This document shows, piece after piece, positions 1-8,459 of a stretch of 43,032 bases of DNA (within the stretch, counting starts at the first letter, position 1; every line of letters begins with the position of its first letter). The stretch spans positions 1 through 43,032 of the IMG/VR virus record IMGVR_UViG_3300010885_031327. One strand, 5' to 3'. Position numbers and translations under genes: made by a program. Origin of the DNA: a virus. Below the pieces are notes generated by a model. That model saw only the letters and a list, made by a program, of their open reading frames with translations. It had not been told where the DNA came from and searched no databases.

Positions 1-2
1 AC

Positions 3-326
3 TATCGTGAACACTTTAGAGAACTTAGAGCTTATCACGTTATGAACGGTATGATCCTTAGTCATATTCCGTTACACTCAGATTCAATGGGTCGTTTTGG
101 CGTTAACATTCATGGACACTTACACGCTAATCGTGTGAAAAAAGCTCGTGGAGTTGATGCTAGAACAGGAGAAATCCTGTACAGCGACGAAAACGATGTT
201 CGTTATCATTGTGTCTGCGTTGAACAAACTGACTTTGCACCTATCTTATTCGAAGAAGTTATTGCACGAATCGAAGCCGAAGGTGGCACAGTTGGATTTA
301 AGTCCGGCAACGGCCCTACGATGTAA
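3..326 (+). CDS. Metallophosphoesterase, 3' end only (partial)
   Basis: The frame is open from the window edge, so the start and the N-terminal metal ligands are missing. The visible part has an HGHLH motif, the C-terminal metal-binding signature of calcineurin-like phosphoesterases, followed by a short alpha/beta tail. Members hydrolyse phosphomono- or diesters with two metal ions; phage versions are often annotated as nucleic-acid or nucleotide phosphatases. It ends 8 bp before a P-loop kinase, so the two probably share a transcript. A kinase and phosphatase side by side recalls T4 polynucleotide kinase/phosphatase split over two genes, which is inference. The family call is fairly sure; the substrate is not known. 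Confidence 0.75.
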   Translation, partial: YREHFRELRAYHVMNGMILSHIPLHSDSMGRFGVNIHGHLHANRVKKARGVDARTGEILYSDENDVRYHCVCVEQTDFAPILFEEVIARIEAEGGTVGFKSGNGPTM

Positions 327-334
327 GGAGTATC

Positions 335-799
335 ATGCCAAAGTGTTATCAACTTATTGGGGTCCCAGCTAGCGGAAAATCTACTTGGGTCTCTAACCAA
401 GACTGGGCATTAGGATTGACTATAGTTAGTACAGATACATTTGTAGAAGACTATGCTAGAGCACAAGGTAAAACTTATTCCGAAGTGTTTGCGGATTACA
501 TGCCCACAGCAGTTAACCTAATGGCTGAACAAGTTGTAAGGGCACGTGAGCTTGGACATACTGTAATCTGGGATCAGACTAGTACTACCGTTGCTAGTCG
601 TGCCAAGAAGTTTCGGATGTTGCCGGACTATGAGCATATTGCTGTGGTGTTCCAGACACCCGACGAAGAAGAGCATCAACGTAGATTAGCAACTCGTCCG
701 GGTAAAGTTATCCCAGAGGCTGTATTGTTTGACATGGTTTGGAATTTTGAAATGCCAACTGAAGAAGAAGGCTTTAATGAAATTTGGTACACTAATTGA
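335..799 (+). CDS. P-loop kinase, polynucleotide-kinase-like (AAA_33 type)
   Basis: This 154-aa protein opens with a Walker A motif GVPASGKST (residues 9-17), then STDTF with an Asp (D34) at the place where PNK-type kinases hold the acceptor hydroxyl. Arg pairs near residues 134-140 could form the lid. Length and order match the single-domain 5'-hydroxyl polynucleotide/zeta-toxin-like kinases common in T4-like phages. The ATG has a good ribosome site (GGAG, 5-8 nt upstream). It directly follows the phosphoesterase, suggesting end-healing of RNA or DNA. A small-molecule kinase role cannot be excluded. Confidence 0.75.
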   Translation: MPKCYQLIGVPASGKSTWVSNQDWALGLTIVSTDTFVEDYARAQGKTYSEVFADYMPTAVNLMAEQVVRARELGHTVIWDQTSTTVASRAKKFRMLPDYEHIAVVFQTPDEEEHQRRLATRPGKVIPEAVLFDMVWNFEMPTEEEGFNEIWYTN

Positions 800-805
800 C
801 ATGGA

Positions 806-811
806 TATAAT
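806..811 (+). promoter_or_regulatory. Possible -10 box immediately before a small ORF
   Basis: TATAAT ends 5 nt before the ATG at 817. A -35 match is weak (TTTGGT-like, about 17 nt upstream). If used, the start site would fall on or next to the ATG. Low confidence without a -35 element. Confidence 0.3.
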
Positions 812-816
812 TTAAG

Positions 817-1029
817 ATGAAAACTAAAAAAACTAAGAAAACTGTCCTGGTATTAAATCGAGATCAAATTGGGAAACTTAACGAAATTGTTAATCACTTT
901 AAAGAGATTAATCGTTTTACCATCGAAGTTGATTACTCTAGCGGAATCGGTGCTGGTATATGTGTTTCGTTTGATTTATTTGAAGAGAACGATACCAAAG
1001 TAAATATCACAGATGTAAAAGATTGGTAA
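817..1029 (+). CDS. Small conserved-looking phage protein, unknown function
   Basis: The product is 70 aa with a Lys/Thr-rich start (MKTKKTKKT) followed by what looks like a small alpha/beta domain ending in an acidic segment. I recognise no family. There is no Shine-Dalgarno sequence, but a TATAAT lies 5 nt upstream, so the message may be leaderless. It is the last gene before a strong terminator, which supports it being a real gene closing the first unit. Confidence 0.55.
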   Translation: MKTKKTKKTVLVLNRDQIGKLNEIVNHFKEINRFTIEVDYSSGIGAGICVSFDLFEENDTKVNITDVKDW

Positions 1030-1042
1030 TTAATATATAAGT

Positions 1043-1069
1043 AATAGGACCTTAGGGTCCTATTTTTTT
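1043..1069 (+). terminator. Rho-independent terminator
   Basis: Nine base pairs, AATAGGACC and GGTCCTATT, close a TTAG loop and run directly into seven T residues. It sits 13 bp after the small ORF and 20 bp before the next promoter box, so it separates the first unit from the oxygenase island. Confidence 0.9.
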
Positions 1070-1088
1070 GGCTAGAGTTTCTAGTAAG

Positions 1089-1094
1089 TAAATA
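1089..1094 (+). promoter_or_regulatory. Late-type promoter box TAAATA, 5 nt before ATG
   Basis: GTAAATA followed by 5 nt and then the ATG at 1100. By T4 late-promoter geometry (TATAAATA at -13 to -6) the start site would be the A of the ATG, giving a leaderless mRNA. Confidence 0.6.
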
Positions 1095-1099
1095 CTAAT

Positions 1100-1666
1100 A
1101 TGAGATATCATAATGTCCTAACGCCAATGCAGTTTCCTATAAATCCACTGTATAATATTGATTATGTTTTAAATTTATTCGATCTTGTATCTACTAAAGA
1201 TCAGTCTTTGAATTTAGACGATTCTATTTTAAAATTAGAAGTTAAGAATTTGATTAATAATTCTGATTTAATTGTAGAAAAGATCAATGTATGGCGTTGG
1301 TCCGTTGACAATCAAAAATCAGAGCCCCCACACACAGATGGAAATTATCGTGGATCGAAAAGACTTGTTGGATTAAATTGGGTACTTGATGATAATAACA
1401 CCGGAGTTGAATTTTATGATGCTACTCACGGAACTGCACAGTTTAAAAAAGAAACAGATAAAAAGCATTATACAAATTGGCAGTTTCCAATAGGGACTAT
1501 CCCTTTGGTTGTATGGAACAATAAAATTCCGTCTTTAATAAACACTCAGATGCCTCATCATATAGTTGGACCTAATGGAACTTTTAGACATAGTATGACT
1601 ATAAAATTTCTAGGAAATCCATCTTATCCTGTTGTTTTAGAAAAACTACATAATTTTGTTCTTTAA
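1100..1666 (+). CDS. Predicted Fe(II)/2OG oxygenase
   Basis: This 188-aa protein carries the metal triad of the double-stranded beta-helix oxygenases: HTD at residues 78-80 in PPHTDGN, a distal His in PHHIVGP (about 153-154) and an Arg (R163) ten residues later to hold 2-oxoglutarate. The region before the HTD is predicted helical. It is the first of four consecutive plus-strand oxygenase genes but is closed off by its own promoter and a 33-bp gap. The start has no ribosome site; the late box 5 nt upstream points to leaderless translation. The substrate is unknown. A non-oxygenase cupin is the main alternative. Confidence 0.7.
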   Translation: MRYHNVLTPMQFPINPLYNIDYVLNLFDLVSTKDQSLNLDDSILKLEVKNLINNSDLIVEKINVWRWSVDNQKSEPPHTDGNYRGSKRLVGLNWVLDDNNTGVEFYDATHGTAQFKKETDKKHYTNWQFPIGTIPLVVWNNKIPSLINTQMPHHIVGPNGTFRHSMTIKFLGNPSYPVVLEKLHNFVL

Positions 1667-1688
1667 TTATTAATACTCATTTAACAAA

Positions 1689-1694
1689 TAAATA
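1689..1694 (+). promoter_or_regulatory. Late-type promoter box TAAATA, 5 nt before ATG
   Basis: ATAAATATCAAT precedes the ATG at 1700 with the same 5-nt spacing as at 1089, again predicting a leaderless transcript. It is likely the promoter of the 1700-3619 operon. Confidence 0.65.
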
Positions 1695-1699
1695 TCAAT

Positions 1700-2311
1700 A
1701 TGCAATATCCTTTAATAGACAAGATTCCAGAGTTATGTTTTCCTATAAGGATTAGAGCAAATGTAGAGCAGCTAAAAAAAGATGTTAACACTATATTATC
1801 TGCATTTGATATCACACAGGAATACATAAACGAAAAGTGTAAAACCGATCTAGGTTGGGCAATAAATCTTACTCACTTGCCCAAATTAACCGGCAACGAT
1901 CGTGCATTTGCCTATAGACAACAACATGATTTCATTAAAGAACAGAATGTTTCTGAAAATGATTTTTCAACAATGCTAGCAGAAATAAAAAATTTATATA
2001 TCGGCAAATTAATGTCGGTCATATTTGCACGGCATGGTCAAAAGTTTCAAGGACGATGCCAGCTGGTTTGGCTTTCTCCAAAGAAAAGTTATGAGATGCA
2101 TGTTGATCAACACACTCCTCATAGATATCATATTCCTATAATAACCAATGAACAATGCTATTGGCATTTTAGATATAAGAAAACAGATTGCAGTTTACAC
2201 ATGGCAGCAGACGGAACTGTATGGTATCTAAATCCGGTAATCTTAGGACATAATTTTTTCAATGACAGCGATGTTCCCAGATTGCATTTGATTTTAACTA
2301 GTGGATATTAA
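1700..2311 (+). CDS. Predicted AspH-type Fe(II)/2OG hydroxylase
   Basis: This 203-aa protein has HVD (134-136) followed by HRYHIPI, then a distal His (H184 in LGHNFFND) and Arg (R194). The spacing HxD...RxH(I/L)P...H...N...R is that of aspartyl/asparaginyl beta-hydroxylase-like proteins. These hydroxylate side chains of peptides or free amino acids using Fe(II), O2 and 2-oxoglutarate. It heads a three-gene run with the next starts at 2313 and 3074 directly abutting or overlapping. No Shine-Dalgarno is present. The substrate is unknown. Confidence 0.72.
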   Translation: MQYPLIDKIPELCFPIRIRANVEQLKKDVNTILSAFDITQEYINEKCKTDLGWAINLTHLPKLTGNDRAFAYRQQHDFIKEQNVSENDFSTMLAEIKNLYIGKLMSVIFARHGQKFQGRCQLVWLSPKKSYEMHVDQHTPHRYHIPIITNEQCYWHFRYKKTDCSLHMAADGTVWYLNPVILGHNFFNDSDVPRLHLILTSGY

Positions 2312-2312
2312 T

Positions 2313-3077
2313 ATGACAGAAAAAGAAACATTTACGCAACTGCGAGATGAACAGCTAACACAATACAGCAAGGAAGATATTGTAAACTTCGAACGTAAAT
2401 GGGGACATTTGTTATATACACCCTTAGACATTCCTGTAATCCACGATGATCTATTTTCCGAATGGTATTTTGAAAAAGCTACCCCTATTCAAAAACTTAA
2501 AGAAGATGTTGCAAATAATCAAAAAGGATATGGTGGTTTTATATCCGTGAACGTTTTCCCTCAGGGAGATCCAGATAATTCTCTTATTTGGTCGTTAAAC
2601 AATCAACCCGAATGGTTTACAAAGTTTCCAAAAATGTATCAACAAATTATGGATACCCTACCGTTAAAAACAATACATAACATTAACATGTGGAGTAGCA
2701 CAAACAAAGTTAAGGCGCATCGTGATCATAATCATTTTATAGACGTTCCATTGGCCTTTAGAATTATGTCTTTTGATGAGAATCCAGGTCCTACTCTTTA
2801 TACAGGAGAGTCTCTTCCTGACACAGAGTGGGACGAAAGCAATCCGTTATTTTATTGTAAAATTCCCAAAACTACAAATACATTTGTTTGGAATAATTTA
2901 AGAACAAAACACGGAAGTTTCCATGATCCGGCTAAACGAAAAATATTATTGATATTATCGACCTTTAATATCGATTGGAAAAAATACGACTCATTGTTAG
3001 AACGAAGCGTTAGCAAATTTGGAAATGATTATTGTTTAACTAGCACCAGACCCTTAGATGATTTTATTAACCTATGA
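2313..3077 (+). CDS. Predicted Fe(II)/2OG oxygenase
   Basis: I choose the ATG that directly follows the upstream stop (TAATATG); an in-frame GTG 12 nt earlier is less likely. The 254-aa protein has HRD (about 136-138) in KAHRDHNHF, AFRI nearby, and a distal His in TKHGSF (about 200) followed by a basic stretch AKRK. This is the HxD...H...R/K pattern of the 2OG fold. The C-terminal 40 residues extend past the fold with no recognisable motif. It is translationally coupled on both sides. The basic residue for 2OG binding is ambiguous, so this is somewhat less certain than its neighbours. Confidence 0.62.
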   Translation: MTEKETFTQLRDEQLTQYSKEDIVNFERKWGHLLYTPLDIPVIHDDLFSEWYFEKATPIQKLKEDVANNQKGYGGFISVNVFPQGDPDNSLIWSLNNQPEWFTKFPKMYQQIMDTLPLKTIHNINMWSSTNKVKAHRDHNHFIDVPLAFRIMSFDENPGPTLYTGESLPDTEWDESNPLFYCKIPKTTNTFVWNNLRTKHGSFHDPAKRKILLILSTFNIDWKKYDSLLERSVSKFGNDYCLTSTRPLDDFINL

Positions 3078-3619
3078 AAGACTTTGTATGGCAGCATTTA
3101 AATATTGTAAATATTGTTAATATTCAGGCACAACTTAAAGAATATGTGTTTAATAATTTTACAGAAAGTGAAAGTGCATTTACTAATCTTGACGTAGATA
3201 AATTATTAGAAAACTGCAAATTAATCAAAGAATATTTTGATTCTAACAAATTAACCGTAAGACGAGCAGCATTGGTTGTTCACGGACCCGGCGCCGGCAT
3301 TGGGGGAGCCCATATTGACATACAGCCATTTGATTTAGCAATAAACATAGGAATACATAATACTGTACTAACATATACCGCATTCTATAAATTAGTTAGT
3401 GGAGAACCAACTTATGTAGTACAAGCTAACGGATTACCTTTCACTAGTTATCGATCAGCAGTATTGGAAGAAATAGATCGATATACATTACATAAACCGG
3501 TTATATTCAATACCAAACAAATACATTCGGTTCATAATGATTCAACCGATAAACGAATATCACTAACTTTTAGATTTACCAGAGATCCTTGGGAATTAAT
3601 AACACCGTCTTATAATTGA
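3074..3619 (+). CDS. Predicted AspH-like Fe(II)/2OG oxygenase
   Basis: This 181-aa protein overlaps the previous gene by the ATGA junction. It shows HID (80-82) in GGAHIDIQPF, a distal HSVHND (H151) and R161 in DKRISLTFRF, the usual order for small phage 2OG oxygenases. The N-terminus contains a curious short repeat, NIVNIVNI. It is the last gene of the 1700-3619 operon; the gap that follows holds a strong independent promoter. The substrate is unknown. Confidence 0.68.
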   Translation: MKDFVWQHLNIVNIVNIQAQLKEYVFNNFTESESAFTNLDVDKLLENCKLIKEYFDSNKLTVRRAALVVHGPGAGIGGAHIDIQPFDLAINIGIHNTVLTYTAFYKLVSGEPTYVVQANGLPFTSYRSAVLEEIDRYTLHKPVIFNTKQIHSVHNDSTDKRISLTFRFTRDPWELITPSYN

Positions 3620-3644
3620 CATTTTGATACATGTGTGTTATAAT
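3616..3644 (+). promoter_or_regulatory. Perfect-consensus sigma70 promoter
   Basis: TTGACA (3616-3621), a 17-nt spacer and TATAAT (3639-3644). This exact consensus is unlike the TAAATA boxes of the surrounding oxygenase genes and implies transcription by unmodified host RNA polymerase. It drives the secreted hydrolase at 3675. Confidence 0.88.
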
Positions 3645-3663
3645 AGTTGTACTATAACACACA
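3632..3663. promoter_or_regulatory. Operator-like inverted repeat over the -10 and start site
   Basis: TGTGTGTTATA (3632-3642) and its exact reverse complement TATAACACACA (3653-3663) are separated by 10 nt. The dyad covers the -10 box and the expected start near 3651, so half of it would not be transcribed. A DNA operator for a repressor therefore fits better than an mRNA hairpin. Confidence 0.65.
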
Positions 3664-3674
3664 GATTGAATTAA

Positions 3675-4676
3675 ATGAAAATTGTATTTGCTGTTTTTTG
3701 TTTATTATTTTCTATCAATGCCAATGCATTTTTCTGGGGTATTGACCAAACATTATCCGAAAAAACAATTGACTTTTGGCAACCAGAAATTGACGAAACA
3801 TTTCAAATTCCGGAACGCCCGTATGATATCTATAATTACGAGCGACAACTAAAAAAATATAATTTAAATCATTTCAAACGAAATTTTCAATCTTATAATC
3901 AAAAAGGTAAATTATTTTCTAGTTGGAACCCTAATAAAAAACAGGACAAAGTTCCAACAATAATTATCATGCACGGTGGACATGGGGTTAATCCAATTGA
4001 ATTTCAATCTGCTGAATGGTTTAAAAATAATCTTAATGCAAATGTGTTAATTTTAGACAGCTTCTGGAGTCGTGGAAAGTTTGAAAATCATGCTACCACA
4101 ACTAAATTCGGAGTGAACGTTATGGTACTGGATATTATTGCTGCCCAACGTTGGTTAGCATTACAACCAGAAGTAGATCCGAGATACATTTATGTTTATG
4201 GTGGCAGTATTGGAGGTTGGTTGGCATTACGTATTATGACAGACGACCCATTCATAACTAAGGAAGTTAAGGGTAAAATCCGTTCTTCGTTTAGCGTGTA
4301 TCCGGTATGCCGAGAAGCTCCTCAATATGGAGGAAAGTATCCTAAAAATCGATACGGAAATTATGTTGCACACTTGGATAGTGAACCGTGGCTAGCACCA
4401 AACTTAGGTCCTTATCATAGTCCTGTATATGTTTTTACAGCAGGTAAAGATGATGCCACAAATATCGAACACTGTGCATCAAGTGTATTGACTGATGCTA
4501 AAGAATGGAAACATTTTGAAGATGCTACCCATGCTTGGGATTTACCAGTTGCCGATGGCATATGCTCTAACGCTAAGAATCCTCAAAATAAATTCCTACA
4601 ATGCAGAAGCGACTTGGTAACAAACGCAGTACTAGAAAAAATTAAATCAGTGATACAAACTGACTTAAATAATTGA
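3675..4676 (+). CDS. Secreted alpha/beta hydrolase (dienelactone-hydrolase-like)
   Basis: The 333-aa protein begins with a Sec signal peptide (MKIVFAVFCLLFSINANA, likely cut after residue 18). The mature part has an oxyanion-type segment MHGGHG near 100, the nucleophile elbow YGGSIGG with Ser178, an acid in AGKDD (D259 or D260) and His286 in DATHAW, so a complete Ser-Asp-His triad. Several Cys residues in the C-terminal half could form disulfides after export. A phage gene for an exported hydrolase suggests action on the cell envelope or on an external ester, lipid or glycan. It has its own host-type promoter with an operator-like dyad, and looks like a separately regulated cargo gene. Confidence 0.8.
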   Translation: MKIVFAVFCLLFSINANAFFWGIDQTLSEKTIDFWQPEIDETFQIPERPYDIYNYERQLKKYNLNHFKRNFQSYNQKGKLFSSWNPNKKQDKVPTIIIMHGGHGVNPIEFQSAEWFKNNLNANVLILDSFWSRGKFENHATTTKFGVNVMVLDIIAAQRWLALQPEVDPRYIYVYGGSIGGWLALRIMTDDPFITKEVKGKIRSSFSVYPVCREAPQYGGKYPKNRYGNYVAHLDSEPWLAPNLGPYHSPVYVFTAGKDDATNIEHCASSVLTDAKEWKHFEDATHAWDLPVADGICSNAKNPQNKFLQCRSDLVTNAVLEKIKSVIQTDLNN

Positions 4677-4692
4677 ACATAATAAAATTTAA

Positions 4693-6174
4693 ATGATTTA
4701 TATTTTAACCGATAGCCCCGCATCAACTGGTCCTAGGTCTATAGGAGCATACCGGCTGGCTACTGAATTGAGGCTATCTGGATACACTGTTGAAGTAATT
4801 GATTTTTTAGACAGCTGGACTCCCGAAGAAATTTTACAATATATTGATATCGGGCCTACACCCCTATGGATTGGATTTAGTAGTACGTTTAGCGGACATG
4901 GCAAACACGAAATAGAATTTGGTCAGAGAGCATGGCCTGATAAATTAACTAGATTCAACGAAAAAGATTATTGGTTTTTTAGTGAGATTAAAAAACGTGC
5001 TATTACTATTATTGGTGGTTCAAGAGCCGAACGAATGAAGCATATATACAGTCCAGATTATATAGTTACAGGATATGCCGATGCTGCCATTATTGCTATC
5101 AGCGATTTCCTATCTGGAAAAATTGATAAACTAAATTACGAGGAAGAACTGATTGAGTTGATATATAGAGAAAAACAATCATACATTTCAAAAAATATCA
5201 ATTGTGAAAAGATGTATCCAGTTAGTGATGCTAGCAATATACAAACAGTATTTCATGAAACTGATTATATACAACCAAACGAAGTATTGCCTTTAGAAGT
5301 TTCGAGAGGTTGTATATTTAAATGTGCATTTTGTGCGTTTCCTCTAAATGGCAAAACTAAAAATGATTATGTTCGTCCTAAGGCCCAACTATTAGAAGAT
5401 ATTAAATTGTATCAAGAAAAATACAAGAGTAATCGATATTTGTTTATGGATGATACGTTTAATGATACTGTTGAAAAAATGCAATTATTAAAAGAGATAT
5501 ACGACGAAGTATCACCGTTTGAATTTTGGGCATACGGAAGATTAGACTTACTGGCCTCTAAATCGGAAATGATGGAACTAGTTAACAAAATTGGTTGGAA
5601 ATATTTTAGTCTTGGAGTAGAAACATTTAACAGAAATGCAGGTAAAAAAATTGGCAAAGGTGCTGATCCTGAAAAACTAAAAATAGCACTAACAGAACTA
5701 AAAAAACTTCATCCGGAATCTTGGTTATTGTTTGAAATGATTATTGGCTTACCTGGGGAAAGCAAAGACTCAGTTGATGAAACAGTTCAATGGTTTTTAG
5801 ATAATCCTAATTTATGGGAGGAAGTTCATTTTAAAGAACTATCGATCCCCAATACAAAGTACACAACGTGGCATTCTGAGATGTCTAAGAACCCCGAAAA
5901 ATACGGTGTTCAAATAGTCAATATAGATACCTTAAGAGGTAGCCATGATTGGAAACACGACACAATGACCGTAACAGAGGCAGAACAGATTCTAACAGGC
6001 GTTAACAATAAAATTAATGATCTTAGACCAAGAAATAAAAATAATTATTTTGTTAAATTTGCAGATTTGCCAGAAGACACCGACGACAAAATCCCACAAT
6101 TACTAAAAGATTCGATTCGTCTTAAAGGTAGACAATACATTGAAAACAAATTTAAAAATAGAGGAATATCATGA
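4693..6174 (+). CDS. Radical SAM protein with B12-binding-like N-terminal domain
   Basis: This 493-aa protein has an N-terminal Rossmann-like domain (about 1-150), then the radical SAM CxxxCxxC motif in RGCIFKCAFC (C207, C211, C214) and a TIM-barrel region including FSLGVET and GLPGES. The architecture is that of B12-binding-domain radical SAM enzymes (methyltransferases, cyclases and others). I do not see the cobalamin-ligating DxHxxG, so B12 may not bind or may bind base-on. The enzyme at 10917 is a paralogue. The stop overlaps the next oxygenase by ATGA, linking this enzyme to an oxygenase partner. The reaction is unknown. Confidence 0.85.
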   Translation: MIYILTDSPASTGPRSIGAYRLATELRLSGYTVEVIDFLDSWTPEEILQYIDIGPTPLWIGFSSTFSGHGKHEIEFGQRAWPDKLTRFNEKDYWFFSEIKKRAITIIGGSRAERMKHIYSPDYIVTGYADAAIIAISDFLSGKIDKLNYEEELIELIYREKQSYISKNINCEKMYPVSDASNIQTVFHETDYIQPNEVLPLEVSRGCIFKCAFCAFPLNGKTKNDYVRPKAQLLEDIKLYQEKYKSNRYLFMDDTFNDTVEKMQLLKEIYDEVSPFEFWAYGRLDLLASKSEMMELVNKIGWKYFSLGVETFNRNAGKKIGKGADPEKLKIALTELKKLHPESWLLFEMIIGLPGESKDSVDETVQWFLDNPNLWEEVHFKELSIPNTKYTTWHSEMSKNPEKYGVQIVNIDTLRGSHDWKHDTMTVTEAEQILTGVNNKINDLRPRNKNNYFVKFADLPEDTDDKIPQLLKDSIRLKGRQYIENKFKNRGIS

Positions 6175-6947
6175 TTTATGCACCTATATTAGGAAAACCA
6201 ATAGTTGAACTAGATAAATTTGTAGATACAAATGCATTGCAAAATTTAGAAAAATATGTAGCCTTAGGAATAGCAAAAAATAAAAATCATATTTCAGTAG
6301 CATTTTCTGGTCCCGTTAATCCTGCATTAAAGACTTGGTTAGAAGAAGAAAAATATCTAGAGGTAAAAACTTCCTGGATTAATGTGAATCAGGAAATTCC
6401 AGAAGAGTTAAACAACAGCTGGTCGTCACTGACACATGATCAACAATTATTGTATACACTACTAACAACAAAAAGCAGATCTTTAAATTATACTCTTACA
6501 GTTAGGGCAATATCTAATTCATCGGGAGGCAACGGCGGAAAGTTTCACCTTAAACATCTATCTAAAGAGACAGAAGATACTGCTATTAAGAAAGATTTTG
6601 AATGTATATTTGATTGGGTTAGATCTCAAAACATATTTGACGAAATAGGTAGAGTACAGTTTTTCATAAATCCAGAAGGCAACTCTACACCCATTCATAG
6701 AGATTATGCTGATCGAACACACAACGATCAGTATATATGGATACGATTTAATAAACAAAAAGATTTCTTTGTCTACGACGAAGATACAAATGAAAAGTGT
6801 TTTGTAAATGGCTATGTATGTACATTTGATAATCATCAATGGCACGGCGGAGAACCTGGGGAATGTATGGGATTTAGTCTAAGAATTGATGGACTCTTTT
6901 CAAAATCTTTCTTAGAAAAAACTGGACTGGACAAACATTTTACTTAA
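6171..6947 (+). CDS. Predicted Fe(II)/2OG oxygenase
   Basis: The 258-aa protein overlaps the radical SAM gene by 4 bp. It carries HRD (176-178) in PIHRDYADR, the distal His in NHQWHGG (H222 or H225) and an Arg in SLRIDG (R238). The first 160 residues form an extra N-terminal region with no motif I recognise; the oxygenase core is C-terminal. Translational coupling to the radical SAM gene suggests consecutive steps on the same substrate, which is inference. Confidence 0.68.
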   Translation: MIYAPILGKPIVELDKFVDTNALQNLEKYVALGIAKNKNHISVAFSGPVNPALKTWLEEEKYLEVKTSWINVNQEIPEELNNSWSSLTHDQQLLYTLLTTKSRSLNYTLTVRAISNSSGGNGGKFHLKHLSKETEDTAIKKDFECIFDWVRSQNIFDEIGRVQFFINPEGNSTPIHRDYADRTHNDQYIWIRFNKQKDFFVYDEDTNEKCFVNGYVCTFDNHQWHGGEPGECMGFSLRIDGLFSKSFLEKTGLDKHFT

Positions 6948-6957
6948 ATAGTTGACT

Positions 6958-7569
6958 ATGTTCTCTCCCTATAAATTAACATCATTTGAAAACAATTCAT
7001 TCGAAATAGCAACTAATCTCGATCTAGCAGATAGAATAGAAAAGTTCTTTCTAAATCCACAGGTGGATTTTTTATGGAATATCAATACTAGTCGCCAGCG
7101 CATGGCCGAGGCACTTAAGCACACTAAAATGGTTGCCCTTCGACAACCGATACCTCCAGCAACATCAAACCTTACTAGTACTAACGAATGGAATCAAGTT
7201 ACTACAATTACTAATAGTAAAGTTTTGACATCATATCCTCTATTTCAAGAATTAGTCGAATGGCTCAGAACTTCACTATTAAATAGCGGTGCATCTACCG
7301 TTGAGTTTGGTCGCATCTTTTTTAGCAATCATGCTGCTAATTCCGAAATAGGACTACATACAGACGAAGGTGCATATTTCGACTATTACGACAGATTTCA
7401 TTTTGTTATCGATCAAGTAGATGACGAAAACGTATTTCACATTCGTGAAGAAGATGTATTATTACAAAAAGGCAAACTGTATTGGGTCAATAATCATGTG
7501 CCCCATTGGTTAAAAAATAGTTCTTCAAAAGATAGAATTAATTTAATAGTTGACGCTAGGCTCACATGA
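6958..7569 (+). CDS. Predicted AspH-like Fe(II)/2OG hydroxylase
   Basis: I use the ATG at 6958; a TTG two codons upstream is possible. The 203-aa protein has HTD (134-136) in GLHTDEG, then DRFHFVI, a long insert, NNHVPHW with the distal His (about 183), and KDRINLIVD with Arg (about 193). This closely follows the AspH order HxD...RxH...G...H...N...R(I/L)xL(I)VD. A TAAATA begins at the upstream stop codon, 7 nt before the ATG, so its promoter status is unclear. The gene runs into the TauD-like gene by ATGA. Confidence 0.72.
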   Translation: MFSPYKLTSFENNSFEIATNLDLADRIEKFFLNPQVDFLWNINTSRQRMAEALKHTKMVALRQPIPPATSNLTSTNEWNQVTTITNSKVLTSYPLFQELVEWLRTSLLNSGASTVEFGRIFFSNHAANSEIGLHTDEGAYFDYYDRFHFVIDQVDDENVFHIREEDVLLQKGKLYWVNNHVPHWLKNSSSKDRINLIVDARLT

Positions 7570-8459
7570 AGCAAACACTGATTAATGATAAATGGGGAAC
7601 TATTGTTGAGTTTGATAATCCCTTAGATGTTTTTAAACAAACACCCGGCTATTGGCGAGATATGATGTATGCTAGGCAGTTAATTGTCTTCAAGCGTATG
7701 AAATTTACCAAAGCCAACTATGCAAAACTCTGTGCAAGTTTTGGAAGATTATGGGGAGAACAAGATTATCAGTATAGTCACGAAAAGACAGAACCGGTAA
7801 TAGTTAAAAATTTTAAATTTGTTATCAGTCCTATTAGCAATAAAATTAGCGGTAAGTTAGGCATGAATGAAATGAAATGGCATTCTGATATCCCAAACAA
7901 ACTCGACAAGCCATTTCCAATGCGTTCTATCTGGATGGTTAATAATCCTCATCCTGATAGTGGATTAACTTCTTGGTTAAACATCGAACACGGCATTAAT
8001 TGTTTACCAACAGAGTTAAAAGAACAAATTCCTAACATAAAAATTATTCAGCAAAGCTGGTGGAAAAAAGACAGTGATATACAAGAACACGATTTTATTA
8101 AAATACATCCTATAACAAAACTACCATCATTGAGATTAAACTTTTTCTGCGATACTGAAAGAAATATAAATGATGCATGGATTAAATCTGTTAAAGTACA
8201 CGGCGAAGAACAAATTCCTAAACCTGTGTTAGGACCGTATCTTAAAAATCTACAAGAACAAAAAGAATTAGTCTACACACATAAATGGGATGAATTCGAT
8301 ATTATCATTTATGATAATTGGCCATTTGTACACAATAGAACTAAGTTAGAATTTGATAGCGATTTAGAACGTTTAATGTATAGAACAAATATCGATCATT
8401 TGTCTAATGATGATTATGTTGCTCAAGCTAGATTTGTATTAACGTTGCCCTATGAATAA
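7566..8459 (+). CDS. TauD/TfdA-family Fe(II)/2OG dioxygenase
   Basis: At 297 aa this is the usual length for TauD/TfdA enzymes. The N-terminal part (RQLIVFKRMKFT...FGRLWG) resembles their substrate lid, followed by WHSD (H106, D108), the distal His in PFVHNR (H256) and the C-terminal Arg in MYRTN (R273). Known members hydroxylate taurine, 2,4-D, gamma-butyrobetaine, clavaminate precursors or free amino acids; the substrate here cannot be read. The start overlaps the gene before it and the stop overlaps the next by 8 bp, so it is part of the 4693-9039 operon. Confidence 0.82.
   Translation: MKQTLINDKWGTIVEFDNPLDVFKQTPGYWRDMMYARQLIVFKRMKFTKANYAKLCASFGRLWGEQDYQYSHEKTEPVIVKNFKFVISPISNKISGKLGMNEMKWHSDIPNKLDKPFPMRSIWMVNNPHPDSGLTSWLNIEHGINCLPTELKEQIPNIKIIQQSWWKKDSDIQEHDFIKIHPITKLPSLRLNFFCDTERNINDAWIKSVKVHGEEQIPKPVLGPYLKNLQEQKELVYTHKWDEFDIIIYDNWPFVHNRTKLEFDSDLERLMYRTNIDHLSNDDYVAQARFVLTLPYE

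Noticed and set aside
4693-6174. QueE assignment for a radical SAM gene, to complete the preQ0 route
   Set aside because: The protein is about twice the length of QueE, has an N-terminal B12-binding-like domain and sits among oxygenases far from the queC/queD-like genes.
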